Notes under the pieces: model-generated | Databases searched by the model: none | What the model was told of the DNA's origin: nothing | Seen by the model: the letters and a program-made list of their open reading frames with translations, nothing else | Program-made: the position numbers and the translations under genes | Assembly (NCBI RefSeq): GCF_000333275.1 | Contig: NZ_BACU01000068.1 | Location: 1-45,656, forward strand | Reading direction: 5' to 3' | DNA length: 45,656 nt | Source of the DNA: Azospirillum sp. B4 | Lineage (GTDB): Bacteria > Pseudomonadota > Alphaproteobacteria > Azospirillales > Azospirillaceae | In this document: positions 16,613 through 24,577 of the stretch, in pieces | Numbering within the stretch: position 1 is the stretch's first letter | How the letters are laid out: the number at the start of each line of letters is the position of its first letter

Positions 16613-16927
16613 GGGGTTCGGGGGCGGTGGTGGAGCTGCTGTCCGGATACGGCGGTCGCTTTCCGCCCAAGATAGGCATTGATGGCCAAACGATCACCAC
16701 GGAAGCCAATATCGCGAATAGTATATAGGCGATGTTCATCGCTGGACGCCCTGGACGTGATGGACCAGGCATGGTGGCCCATGCAACGGACCGATGAACC
16801 GTCATGACTACGCCACGAGACCGCAAATTTTGCGGCGGGCGGTGACTTCCCCGACACGCCTTGCTATAATTATGGTCGTATATTCGCGCGAGATTAACAA
16901 TTCGAGGATAACGACGCGGGGGAGTGC
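16613..16927. other. Intergenic stretch with no supported gene
   Basis: 315 bases between lldD and the membrane-protein gene. Short open frames here overlap lldD or lack ribosome-binding sites. The GC content falls toward the 3' end (around 16860-16910). A GGGGGAG ribosome-binding site sits just before the ATG at 16928. No promoter could be fixed. Confidence 0.5.
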
Positions 16928-17593
16928 ATGACTTTGGACAAGGATAATGAACAGAAACAGCGTCCTACATTCAGAACCTCTTTCAATTTCAAAGTACCAG
17001 ACAGGCCTAAATTAGAAGGCGTTCCTCTGTATAAACATCTGCTTCATAGTGTGCCACGTTTCGAAAAGACGCCGTCACAGGACGAGCTATCTGAACAAAT
17101 TATTGCCGATCTGCGCCTTGCTCTAAACTCCAAATCCAAGAGGTATCGTGTATTATTACATGATGGGACTGATATTCCGCTCGAATACTCTAGAATAAAA
17201 GCAGAAACCGTACTATCCGCGGAATTGAAGGCAATACAGAAAATTCACGCTTCCATATTCTCAGAATTGACAGCCCCGCTTGCATTATCTACATTTAGTA
17301 GGACAAGCCTGTCACTTGTTATCATTGCAGTCGGCTTTTACATGAAGGACTTCATTTCTATCATTGGCACTGCCTATGCCGATACCGGCACGGCGCCCAG
17401 CACGCCGTTCCATATGCCCTATGAGGATTTCCGCATCGTCTTGTTCGTGGCGCTGGGGCTGATCGCGGCGTTGATGCTGGGCTTGTTCTATGCGGGGTTT
17501 CTGGCGCCCAAAAAAAGCCAGTCGGCCGCAAATGCAGTGCAGCACATGGTGACCTTCGGCTTCGGTGTCCTGTTAGGCGCCAAGGGTGGTTGA
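16928..17593 (+). CDS. Hypothetical small membrane protein
   Basis: 221 residues, not recognised. The N-terminal 110 residues are soluble and charged (for example PDRPKLEGVPLYKHLLHSVPRF and KRYRVLLHDGTDIPLEYSR). They are followed by hydrophobic segments at about 117-138 and 168-192, and a weaker one at 205-219. Between them lies a small loop rich in Thr, Pro and Ala. The start ATG 16928 has a strong GGGGGAG site. The first two-thirds is AT-rich with A/T-ending codons, whereas from about 17390 the gene is GC-rich like the rest of the window, as if two segments of different origin were joined. No function is proposed. The reading frame and ribosome-binding site make a real gene likely. Confidence 0.75.
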   Translation: MTLDKDNEQKQRPTFRTSFNFKVPDRPKLEGVPLYKHLLHSVPRFEKTPSQDELSEQIIADLRLALNSKSKRYRVLLHDGTDIPLEYSRIKAETVLSAELKAIQKIHASIFSELTAPLALSTFSRTSLSLVIIAVGFYMKDFISIIGTAYADTGTAPSTPFHMPYEDFRIVLFVALGLIAALMLGLFYAGFLAPKKSQSAANAVQHMVTFGFGVLLGAKGG

Positions 17594-17602
17594 GTTATTA
17601 AA

Positions 17603-17640
17603 GGCGGCGTAGCGGCGGGGATGCCCCCCGCTACGCCGCC
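17603..17640 (+). terminator. Strong GC-rich hairpin after the membrane-protein gene
   Basis: GGCGGCGTAGCGG pairs with CCGCTACGCCGCC, extended by further G/C pairs, with a short loop around GATG. It starts 10 bases after the stop codon. No clean T-run follows (TGCCCTGTCCTT), so termination may be Rho-assisted or inefficient. Confidence 0.6.
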
Positions 17641-17705
17641 TGCCCTGTCCTTGCGGGTCATGGACCGCGCCTGGTTAGCGACGCAGAAAGTAGAGTGACC
17701 ACCGC

Positions 17706-18053
17706 CTACACGTGACTGTTGAAGTGGATCTTCTTGATGTCGGTGTTGCCAGTGATCTTATTGAGGAATTTGAAAAAGATGCCAGCGGCCACGTCCAGGT
17801 CCGCCGGTCCAGTCCCTCTAGCTATCACCGCCGCCGCGAGCGATGCGGCGGCTTGGATAGCGGCGGCGTTCTGAGCGTTATCATTATCAAGTGGATTGCT
17901 CAAAATCTCTCTCCATAAGGGCGTGTCTTGATTGACACGAACAACTATATCGGGAGCCGCTGAGCCTGTTGCAAGGCTCTCCTTATATACCACGCCCGGG
18001 GCCTCATGGTCCGGGGGTGTAGGCCAGGCGGGCCTGGATGCCGTGCTTCTCAT
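17706..18053 (-). CDS. Doubtful hypothetical protein
   Basis: Open frame of 115 residues from ATG 18053, not recognised. The C-terminal part (LDNDNAQNAAAIQAAASLAAAVIARG and AAGIFFKFLNKITGN) has a plausible protein composition and moderate GC, while the first dozen residues lie over a fragment copied from a TonB-receptor gene. A later start, for example GTG within GVVYKES near residue 21, is possible. It could be a genuine small protein or a leftover of a rearranged region. There is no domain, signal peptide or membrane helix that I can name. Confidence 0.35.
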   Translation of the reverse strand: MRSTASRPAWPTPPDHEAPGVVYKESLATGSAAPDIVVRVNQDTPLWREILSNPLDNDNAQNAAAIQAAASLAAAVIARGTGPADLDVAAGIFFKFLNKITGNTDIKKIHFNSHV

Positions 18054-18054
18054 A
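18016..18054 (-). pseudogene. 39-base fragment of a TonB-dependent receptor gene
   Basis: Positions 18016-18054 match 19754-19792 inside the TonB receptor with a single mismatch (18031). In the receptor this segment encodes YEKHGIQARLAYTW near the C-terminus. No receptor-like sequence could be followed on either side, so it is a small relic or a recombination scar. Confidence 0.5.
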
Positions 18055-18175
18055 CGTGGGAGTCCTCTACCTTGGACTCTCGGCCGCGCCTGACTTTACG
18101 CCATAGCACCGACCCGCATGCGCGGCGTGAGGAGATTAAACGGCCCATCCCGACGTGATCACCCCCACGCCGGGA

Positions 18176-18520
18176 TCACCCTACCCCGGGCTCCCGCGCC
18201 ACCAAGGCGTAGGCGCTCAGGATCGAGGCCAGAAGGCCGGGGAAGCGCCCCTCGATCTCGCCGCAGCGGGAATGGTTGCGCATCTCCACGCCGTGGCGTT
18301 CGCAGCGGATCAGGCCGGCCTCGCGCAGCACCTTGATGTCGTGGGACAGCGATGACTTAGGGATGGTCCGGTCGCCGACGACCGCGACCGCCGAGCACGC
18401 CTGCACGCACCCTGCCCCGGAAATCTCGGCGAAGATGGCCGCCCGCTCCGGATCGGACAGGGCGTGGAGGATCGCCTCTGGCCGGACCTCCTCAACCGAT
18501 GGATGAAATAAGGGTCTCAT
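18176..18520 (-). CDS. ArsR family (winged helix) transcriptional regulator
   Basis: 114 residues, typical ArsR length. The wHTH is visible as ILHALSDPERAAIFAEISGAG, SSLSHDIKVLREAGLIRCERHGVEM (recognition helix and wing) and FPGLLASIL at the end. Cysteines occur at CVQACS, but the classical ELCVCDL metal site is not evident, so metal sensing is not implied. ATG 18520 diverges from the SDR at 18629 across 108 bases, the usual layout in which such a regulator represses a neighbouring dehydrogenase. The ligand is unknown. Confidence 0.85.
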   Translation of the reverse strand: MRPLFHPSVEEVRPEAILHALSDPERAAIFAEISGAGCVQACSAVAVVGDRTIPKSSLSHDIKVLREAGLIRCERHGVEMRNHSRCGEIEGRFPGLLASILSAYALVAREPGVG

Positions 18521-18628
18521 GATTTTTTTAATATGAGGGGGTTGTTGGCCGCTTCAATAGTTCTGATGTTCCGAACTATGGTGCAAAGCCGCCCTTCGGT
18601 GGCTGCCAGGCTCAAGGGAATGGAAAAC

Positions 18629-19375
18629 ATGGCCAAGCTTACGGGAAAGGTCGCCGTGGTGACGGGCGCGTCCAAGGGTATCGGCGCCGGAATCGCCAAG
18701 GCGCTGGCGGCGGAAGGGGCCGCCGTGGTGGTCAACTACGCATCGAGCAAGGCCGGCGCGGACACGGTGGTCCAGGCGATCACGGCGGCTGGCGGCAAGG
18801 CCATCGCCGTACAGGGCGATGTCACCAAGGCGGACCAGGCGCAGGGCCTGATCGCGGCGGCGGTCGAGGCGTTCGGCCGCCTGGACATCCTGGTCAACAA
18901 CTCCGGCGTTTATGAATTCGCCGCCATCGAGGAAGTGACCGAGGCGCATTACCGCCGCATATTCGACGTCAACGTGCTGGGCCTCCTGCTGACCACCCAG
19001 GCGGCTGCGAAGCACCTGGGCGAGGGTGGCAACATCATCAACATCTCGTCCGCCGTCACCAGCGCGCTCATGCCGAACTCGGCCGTCTATACCGGGACCA
19101 AGGGCGCGGTGGACGTCATCACCGGTGTGCTGGCCAATGAATTGGGGCCGCGCAAGATCCGGGTCAACGCCATCAACCCGGGCATTGTCGAGACCGAAGG
19201 CACGCATACCGCCGGGGTCATCGGCTCCGACCTCGAACAAGGCTTCGTGGCGCAGACCCCATTGGGCCGCACAGGCCGGCCGGACGACATCGCGGCCGTC
19301 GCCGTCTTCCTCGCCTCCGACGACGCCCGTTGGCTGACCGGCGAACGGCTGACCGCCAGCGGCGGCCTGCGCTGA
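18629..19375 (+). CDS. Short-chain dehydrogenase/reductase (FabG-like)
   Basis: 248 residues from ATG 18629 (MAKLTGKVAVVTGASKGIG). ATG 18620 would add three residues but its ribosome-binding site is too close; the open frame extends further upstream without support. TGASKGIG, NNSGVYEFA, ISSAVTSAL, the YTGTK Tyr/Lys pair and the ending LTGERLTASGGLR define a complete classical SDR. It probably reduces or oxidises a small carbonyl or alcohol with NAD(P)H. It is paired with the divergent ArsR regulator and ends in a hairpin terminator at 19394. The physiological substrate cannot be deduced. Confidence 0.92.
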   Translation: MAKLTGKVAVVTGASKGIGAGIAKALAAEGAAVVVNYASSKAGADTVVQAITAAGGKAIAVQGDVTKADQAQGLIAAAVEAFGRLDILVNNSGVYEFAAIEEVTEAHYRRIFDVNVLGLLLTTQAAAKHLGEGGNIINISSAVTSALMPNSAVYTGTKGAVDVITGVLANELGPRKIRVNAINPGIVETEGTHTAGVIGSDLEQGFVAQTPLGRTGRPDDIAAVAVFLASDDARWLTGERLTASGGLR

Positions 19376-19393
19376 CGCGTTGAGGATGCGGCT

Positions 19394-19424
19394 CCGCGCG
19401 CTCCCCATCCCGGGGAGCGCGCGG
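19394..19424 (+). terminator. 13-bp hairpin terminator between the convergent SDR and TonB-receptor genes
   Basis: CCGCGCGCTCCCC pairs perfectly with GGGGAGCGCGCGG around ATCCC, starting 19 bases after the SDR stop codon. No T-run follows on the plus strand, but the stem is very stable. Confidence 0.7.
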
Positions 19425-19438
19425 GCCTGCCTTCACCC

Positions 19439-19471
19439 AAAAAAGAACCCCACCCCGTTGCCGGGATGGGG
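19439..19471 (-). terminator. Rho-independent terminator of the TonB-receptor gene
   Basis: On the minus strand CCCCATCCCG and CGGGGTGGGG pair (one mismatch) around GCAA and are followed by TTCTTTTTT (19439-19447). This is the textbook form for the leftward receptor gene. Confidence 0.8.
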
Positions 19472-19513
19472 ATGGGAGGTTGGTGGAAGTAATGGGCGGG
19501 TGAAACGGGGAGC

Positions 19514-22231
19514 TTAGAACTTCACACGCACGCCGGCGGCGTAGCGGCGGCCGGTGGTGCGGTACTCTTTGGTGCGGTCGGGGGTGGTGGAGTAGATGAA
19601 CTCGTTCTCGTCCGTCAGGTTCAGGCCCTCCAGGGTGAGGGAGATGTTCTCCGTCAGGTCGTAGGACAGGCTGGCGTCCAGCTGGCCGTAGGCGTCGAAG
19701 TATTCCGGGTCGCCGTTGCGGCCGCTGGCCACCTGCAGGAAGCGGTCGCGCCAGGTGTAGGCCAGGCGCGCCTGGATGCCGTGCTTCTCATAGAAGGCGA
19801 CCAGGCTGTAGGAGTACTTGGACAGGCCCTGCAGGCCATAGCTGGCGCCGCTGACCACGTTGGCATACTTGGCGTCGCTTTCCACGTAGGTGAAGCTGGC
19901 CTGGCCGCCCAGGCCGTCGAATGGCCCCGGCAGCATGTCGAACACCTGGCGGTAGCCGACCTCCAGCCCCTTCACCGTGGCGCCCTTGCCGTTGGTGGGC
20001 TGGGTCACCTGGAACACCACCTGGTCCACCTTCTGCGGCGTCGTGGCCTGGGCCACGAAGCTGTCGATGTTCTTGTAGAACACGGCGGCCGACAGCATGG
20101 ACAGGGGCTGGAAGTACCATTCCAGGCCGAATTCCGCCTGCGAGGCGCGGAAGGGGTTCAGGTCGGGGTTGCCCTTGGTGATCTGCTCGTTGCCCGGGTT
20201 GGACAGGATGGTCTGGGCCGGCGACAGGTCGGACAGGGTCGGGCGGGTCATGACGCGGGAGGTGGCGAAGCGCGCCACCAGGTCGTTGGTCAGGTCCAAC
20301 TTCACGTTCAGCGAGGGCAGGATATCGGTGTAATGGCCGCTGAAGCTGATGGGCTGGACATCCGACAGGACGATGAGGTTCTGGCCCAGGCCGTTGGGCT
20401 TGGCGCTCAGCACCGTCTGTGCGGCGCCGGCGCTGGTGTAGGTCGTGTCCTCGATGCGCACGCCGGTGTTGACGGACAGGGGCAGGCCGCCGATCTCCGT
20501 CTTCAGGTCGAACATGAGGTAGCCCAGGTTCACCTTCTCCTTCACGCGGGAACTGGCGGCCGGGTCGGCCACGGGCCGGGTGTAGATGCCCTCCGGCCGG
20601 GACATCAGGTAGTTCACCATCGCCTTGGGATCATAGGTGATCCAGTTGCGGATGATGTTGTCGCTCTTGTACTTGGAGAAGAAGTCCATGGTGGTCGGCG
20701 TGAACAGCGACGACGGCAGCAGCACCGCGCCGCCGCAATAGGCGCAGGCCACGGAGCCGGGCTGGCTGATGGCGTCCGCCGTCTTGGTGCGTTCCTGGTG
20801 CGACGCGCCGGCGGAGATGGAGATGCCGCCGCCCGGATCCCAGGTGCCGTCCAGCTTCGCCTCGTTGACCTCATCCTTGTAGTCGGTGCCGCCCCACAGG
20901 TTGTAGTGGGCGCCGACGTTGTTCACGTCGGTCGCGACGTTGGAAATGGTGGGCGAATAGAAGTTATAGTCGTAGATCGGGTTGCCGTTGCGCCGGTCGA
21001 ACGTCATGGTCATGTCGCGGCGGCGGATGGTGGAAAAGATGCTGTCTTCCTTGCCGTTGCGCGTCGCCTGCGAGGTGGAGGCGTCGAACACCAGCTTGAA
21101 CGCGTCCTTGTGCCAGGCGGTGTTCAGGCCCACCAGGTAGGTTTCCGTCAGGCGCGGGGTGTAGGTGACGATCTCGTCCACCGTGCCGCCGACGATCTTC
21201 TGATAGACGGCGGAGCCGTTCTTGACCACCTGGTCGACCAGGGTGCCGGAGGAGAAGTCGTAGGCCAGGCCCTGCGACTGGTCGATCTGGTCCATCTTGG
21301 TGTAGAAGCCGTCCAGCGTGAACGTCAGGTTGTCGTTCGGCTGGTACTGGACGGTACCGTTCAGGCCGGTGCGCTTGCGCGACGTCTCATAGAAGAACGG
21401 CGACAGGTTGGACGGCATGTCCACGCCGGTGAAGCTGCCCACGCTGGGGGCGGTGCGGCCGTACCAATAGTCGGTCGGGTCGACGTTGCCGCGCTTCACA
21501 TGGCCGGCGCCGATGTCGAATTCATCGTCGCGGCTGTCGCGCTTCTCATAGGAGGCCACCAGCGCCACGCCGAAGGTCGATTCCGGGTTGTGCCAGCTGA
21601 CGACGCCGGACAGCGACGGGTTGGTGCTGTCCGCCAGCTCGCCATACAGCGCGCGGGCGCTGCCGGCCACCACCAGATCCTGCTTCTGCTCCAGCGGGCG
21701 CACCGTGCGGATGTTCACCGTGGCGCCGATGGAGGCGCCGTTGATGTTGGCGCTGGGGCTCTTGTAGACGTCGGCGCCGGAAATCAGTTCGGAGGGCAGG
21801 ACGTCGAAGCTGAACTCACGCCCCACGTTTTCCGTGGCCAGGGTGCGGCCGTTCAGGGTGACGGTGTTGAACTGGGGGCCTAGGCCGCGAACCGAGATGA
21901 ACTGGCCGTCGCCGCGGTTGCGGTCGATGGCGACACCGGTGATGCGCTGCAGGGATTCGGCCACGTTCTGGTCCGGCATCTTGCCCAGGTCTTCGCTGGC
22001 GATGCTGTCGACGACGTTGACCGAATTGCGCTTGATCTCGGTGGCCACCTGCAGGGAGCGCTTGATGCCCGTGACCACGATCTCTTCCAGGCCCTGGTCG
22101 TCGGTGGCTGTGGCGCCGGCGGCAGGGGTGGCCGGGGCCGCCGCCTGCTGGGCGAAGGCGGTGCCTACCATGGCATGCAGCAGGGCGCAGCACGCGACAC
22201 CTTGGGCGAGCCCCATCAACGTACGCTTCAT
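19514..22231 (-). CDS. TonB-dependent outer-membrane receptor
   Basis: 905 residues. A signal peptide (MKRTLMGLAQGVACCALLHAMVGTAFAQQ) is followed by LEEIVVTGIKRSLQ, which holds a TonB-box-like start. The plug domain has SIASEDLGKMPDQNVAESLQRITGV, IDRNRGDGQFISVRGLGPQFNTVTLNGR and GASIGATVNIRTVRPL. The remainder is a 22-strand-type beta barrel ending in YAAGVRVKF with the terminal aromatic residue. The plug style is that of carbohydrate- or oligosaccharide-type receptors expanded in Caulobacter, Sphingomonas and relatives. It would import a large or scarce substrate, perhaps glycans for the sugar regulon or a substrate of the adjacent catabolic cluster. It has its own terminator and a 375-base upstream region, so it is monocistronic. 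Confidence 0.95.
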   Translation of the reverse strand: MKRTLMGLAQGVACCALLHAMVGTAFAQQAAAPATPAAGATATDDQGLEEIVVTGIKRSLQVATEIKRNSVNVVDSIASEDLGKMPDQNVAESLQRITGVAIDRNRGDGQFISVRGLGPQFNTVTLNGRTLATENVGREFSFDVLPSELISGADVYKSPSANINGASIGATVNIRTVRPLEQKQDLVVAGSARALYGELADSTNPSLSGVVSWHNPESTFGVALVASYEKRDSRDDEFDIGAGHVKRGNVDPTDYWYGRTAPSVGSFTGVDMPSNLSPFFYETSRKRTGLNGTVQYQPNDNLTFTLDGFYTKMDQIDQSQGLAYDFSSGTLVDQVVKNGSAVYQKIVGGTVDEIVTYTPRLTETYLVGLNTAWHKDAFKLVFDASTSQATRNGKEDSIFSTIRRRDMTMTFDRRNGNPIYDYNFYSPTISNVATDVNNVGAHYNLWGGTDYKDEVNEAKLDGTWDPGGGISISAGASHQERTKTADAISQPGSVACAYCGGAVLLPSSLFTPTTMDFFSKYKSDNIIRNWITYDPKAMVNYLMSRPEGIYTRPVADPAASSRVKEKVNLGYLMFDLKTEIGGLPLSVNTGVRIEDTTYTSAGAAQTVLSAKPNGLGQNLIVLSDVQPISFSGHYTDILPSLNVKLDLTNDLVARFATSRVMTRPTLSDLSPAQTILSNPGNEQITKGNPDLNPFRASQAEFGLEWYFQPLSMLSAAVFYKNIDSFVAQATTPQKVDQVVFQVTQPTNGKGATVKGLEVGYRQVFDMLPGPFDGLGGQASFTYVESDAKYANVVSGASYGLQGLSKYSYSLVAFYEKHGIQARLAYTWRDRFLQVASGRNGDPEYFDAYGQLDASLSYDLTENISLTLEGLNLTDENEFIYSTTPDRTKEYRTTGRRYAAGVRVKF

Positions 22232-22550
22232 TATGAACGTCCTCTCCCTTGATCGATGGCTTATGGCAGCGAGATGCCAGTGCCCGTTGTTTGAAATATC
22301 AGTGCCACGTTATGAAATTCCATGCAACGGGTTTTCTGCATTTCTGCGCATCAAAAATGCGATCAGGGAACGGATGGCGCGGACAAGCCCATGCCACCGC
22401 CACGGGTCAGGCGGCGGGGCTGCGGCACGGGGCCGGGATCGGGAAAGGGGATTGGGCGCCAGGGGCGCGGGTGCGGCCTCCGCTACCGGGTTAGGCAGCC
22501 GGCGGCACGTGCGCGGGCCTGAGCTGGCCCGGGCGCGGCTGAATGGGAAA
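22232..22550. promoter_or_regulatory. Upstream region of the TonB-receptor gene
   Basis: Non-coding. TTGAAATATCAG at 22291-22302 resembles half of operator site B (CTGAAATATCAG), but the other half is degenerate, so regulation by the GntR protein is only a possibility. An inverted pair CCCGTTG (22283-22289) and CAACGGG (22325-22331) flanks it. No clear -35/-10 pair was fixed. Confidence 0.35.
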
Positions 22551-22606
22551 GGGCCCGATCCGTCGCCGGACCGGGCCCCCTTCCCCGCCTTCCCCTTCGG
22601 GAAGGC
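22551..22606 (-). terminator. Two stem-loops after the deacetylase-fold gene
   Basis: GCCTTCCC (22587-22594) and GGGAAGGC (22599-22606) pair around CTTC directly after the stop codon. A second stem, GGGCCCGATCC (22551-22561) with GGACCGGGCCC (22568-22578), has one mismatch and is followed on the minus strand by TTTCCC. Together they probably end the leftward transcript. Confidence 0.65.
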
Positions 22607-23524
22607 TTACTTCCCCAACTGCCCGGGGATATGGCTTTCCTGCTGGGTCAGGTACCAGTCCGCGATCTCCTCGCGGGTGGCCCACCACACGCCCGGCAGG
22701 GACTTGGCATACTGAATGAATTCCCGCAGGGCGCGGACGCGATGGGCGCGGCCGGAGACGTGCGGGTGCAGGCCCACGTTCATGATGCGGGCCGACTTGG
22801 CCCCTTCCGCATACAGCACGTCCAGTTCCTCGATCAGGGCGTCGCGGAACTGGTCGGTGGTGAAGTTCTTGCGGGTGATGAAGGTGAAGTCGTTGATCTC
22901 GTTGGAATAGGGCGTCGCGACGATGGGGCCCTTGTCCGTGCGGATCATGAAGGGCTGGTCATCGTTCATGATGTCGCAATAGAATTTGAACCCCTGCTCC
23001 GCCAGGATGCCGGCGGTGTTCAGCGTGCCGCGCAACGAGGACGACAGCCAGCCCACCGGACGGCGGCCCACATGCCGCTCATACATCTCGATGGAGCGGA
23101 GAATGACGTCCCGCTCCTTCTCCGGCGCGTGGGCGAAGTTGGTCAGCAGCTCACCCTGCTCGTAGTTGTGGGCCAGCAGCTCCCAGCCGCGTTCCAGGCA
23201 GGCGTCCACCATGGCCTTGCGCCGCTCGAAGGTGACGGCGTTGGTGGTGCAGCTGGCCTTCACCCCCAGTTCGTCGAACAGCTCGTACAGCCGCCAGATG
23301 CCCACGCGCTGGCCGTATTCGCGCCAGGTGTAGTTGGGGAAGTCCGGGGTGTTGCCGGGCAGGATGTCGGGCAGGATGGCGGGGCCGCCGGCATAGTATG
23401 GCTTGTCCGTGTCCTTCGTCAGGTCCCAGGTTTCCAGGTTGAAGGTGAGGATGAGGGCCACGCGCTTGTCATCCGGCCAGGCCAGCCGGCCGCGCTGCGG
23501 CAAGGGGACGTAATCGTATTCCAT
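22607..23524 (-). CDS. Polysaccharide deacetylase-fold hydrolase (PuuE allantoinase-like)
   Basis: 305 residues of the NodB-like barrel. Canonical metal-binding motifs are altered: motif 1 reads TFNLETW (residues 27-33) instead of TFDD, and motif 2 reads AHNYEQG with His119 but no second His at the usual spacing. Late motifs are MNVGLHPHVSGRAHRVRALREFI and WWATREEIADWY. This pattern is that of the PuuE-like branch, in which the allantoinase is reported to work without metal, rather than of peptidoglycan or chitin deacetylases. No signal peptide is present, so it is cytoplasmic. It probably hydrolyses a C-N or amide-like bond of a small molecule in the pathway of the genes that follow. ATG 23524 has GGAG upstream. 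Confidence 0.87.
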   Translation of the reverse strand: MEYDYVPLPQRGRLAWPDDKRVALILTFNLETWDLTKDTDKPYYAGGPAILPDILPGNTPDFPNYTWREYGQRVGIWRLYELFDELGVKASCTTNAVTFERRKAMVDACLERGWELLAHNYEQGELLTNFAHAPEKERDVILRSIEMYERHVGRRPVGWLSSSLRGTLNTAGILAEQGFKFYCDIMNDDQPFMIRTDKGPIVATPYSNEINDFTFITRKNFTTDQFRDALIEELDVLYAEGAKSARIMNVGLHPHVSGRAHRVRALREFIQYAKSLPGVWWATREEIADWYLTQQESHIPGQLGK

Positions 23525-23607
23525 GCAAACTCCACTCCCTGTTCAAGGGCGGCACCCCTTTCCCCCGGGGCGCCGCCCTTCATAGTCCCCGCTATTCAAG
23601 TACCTCA

Positions 23608-23714
23608 GGCGCCGGCGCGGCCATCCGGCCGCTTGGCTATCCTCGATTTCCAGTCCGCTCCGCTCCCCAGAAATCTCCGGCCCAAAAATCTCCGGCGGCC
23701 ACAGCCGCGGCCTA
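23608..23714 (+). repeat. Interspersed three-hairpin element, copy R2
   Basis: GCGGCC-ATCC-GGCCGC (23617-23632), a GATTTC/GAAATC stem (23645-23675) and GGCCAC-AGCC-GCGGCC (23697-23712, one A-C mismatch). AAATCTCCGGC is duplicated inside this copy (23671-23681 and 23686-23696), making it longer than R1 and R3. It lies between the deacetylase-fold gene and the racemase-fold gene, opposite to their direction. Confidence 0.75.
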
Positions 23715-23768
23715 AGCAGGTTTCCGAGCCCGCCCATGTGTGGGCGGAGTTCGGAAAGTCTGCTTAGG
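23711..23768. terminator. Long imperfect inverted repeat
   Basis: Three nested arm pairs: CCTAAGCAG (23711-23719) with CTGCTTAGG (23760-23768), TTTCCGA (23721-23727) with TCGGAAA (23751-23757), and CCGCCCA (23730-23736) with TGGGCGG (23741-23747), closing on a TGTG loop. It begins inside the last hairpin of R2 and lies 30 bases after the racemase-fold gene's stop, so it may terminate or stabilise that transcript. Confidence 0.6.
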
Positions 23769-23797
23769 CATCCCAGGCGTCGTCGGACGGGCGCCGA

Positions 23798-24577
23798 TCA
23801 GAACTCTTCCAGCAAGCGCCCCAGGCCGAAGATCTTGTCCTGTATGCCGCAGGCGCGAAGGGCATGCCAATAGGTGGCCGTGTTGATGGCGATGACCGGC
23901 TTGCCCAGCCACAGCTCGGCCGCCGCCGCCAGGCGCACCATCGACAGGTTGGTGCCCACCTGGACGATGGCGTCGACGTCGTCGCCGTCCAGCTTCTTCA
24001 GCACCTCGCGCAGTTCGGGCTCCTGCACCTGGGCGATGGCGGTCCAGCTGGGGCAGCGCAACGGCGTGTCCCGCACCACGTCAAAGCCGTTGTCGCCCAG
24101 GAAGCGGGTGACCTCGGCATTGGCGGTGGGGAAGTAAGGGGAGACGAAGGCCACCTTCTTGATGCCGCCATAGGCGCGCAGGGCTTCCGCCACCGAGGTG
24201 GCGCCGATGGAGGCGCCGATGTCGGTGACGTCGCGGATGCGCTGCTGGAACGCCTCCGCCCCCTTCTGGCCACCGTAGAAGGTGATGGCCGACATGCCCA
24301 TGACCAGATAGTCGGGCTTGGCCGTCAGCACGCCCTTCACCGCGTCTATGGTGTTGTCGGAGATCAGGGTGGTGCCCATGCGGAAGGTTTCGTCCGAAAC
24401 CGCCTGGGCGTCATCCACGATGATACGGCTGTAATGGTTGGTGACGCCGTAGGGGCGCATCGCCTCCATGTCCGGCTGCACCGTGGTGTTGGTGGACGGG
24501 CCCAGCACGCCCAGCTTCAGGCGCCAACCCTGGGCGTCCCGGCCGGGGACGTAGCGATCTTTGTGAGCGATGGTCAT
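23798..24577 (-). CDS. Asp/Glu racemase-fold protein (maleate isomerase/arylmalonate decarboxylase-like), cysteine-less
   Basis: 259 residues. The fold is recognisable from KLGVLGPSTNTTVQPDME, DYLVMGMSAITFYGGQKG, VAFVSPYFPTANAEVTRFL, DDVDAIVQVGTNLSMVRLAA and KPVIAINTATYWHALRACGI. Maleate isomerase has two catalytic cysteines and arylmalonate decarboxylase one. Here both positions read otherwise (MGMSAITF and QVGTNLS, the latter aligning Gly with the decarboxylase cysteine). The reaction is therefore uncertain; it may be a divergent isomerase, a decarboxylase with another mechanism, or a binding protein. ATG 24577 overlaps the stop of the FAD monooxygenase (ATGA), which indicates tight co-expression. 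Confidence 0.85.
   Translation of the reverse strand: MTIAHKDRYVPGRDAQGWRLKLGVLGPSTNTTVQPDMEAMRPYGVTNHYSRIIVDDAQAVSDETFRMGTTLISDNTIDAVKGVLTAKPDYLVMGMSAITFYGGQKGAEAFQQRIRDVTDIGASIGATSVAEALRAYGGIKKVAFVSPYFPTANAEVTRFLGDNGFDVVRDTPLRCPSWTAIAQVQEPELREVLKKLDGDDVDAIVQVGTNLSMVRLAAAAELWLGKPVIAINTATYWHALRACGIQDKIFGLGRLLEEF

Noticed and set aside
18176..18520. Metal-sensing ArsR regulator
   Set aside because: The classical ELCVCDL-type cysteine site is not visible, so only the wHTH family is claimed.
22291..22302. A full GntR operator in front of the TonB-receptor gene
   Set aside because: Only one half matches the consensus, so it is noted as weak rather than called an operator.
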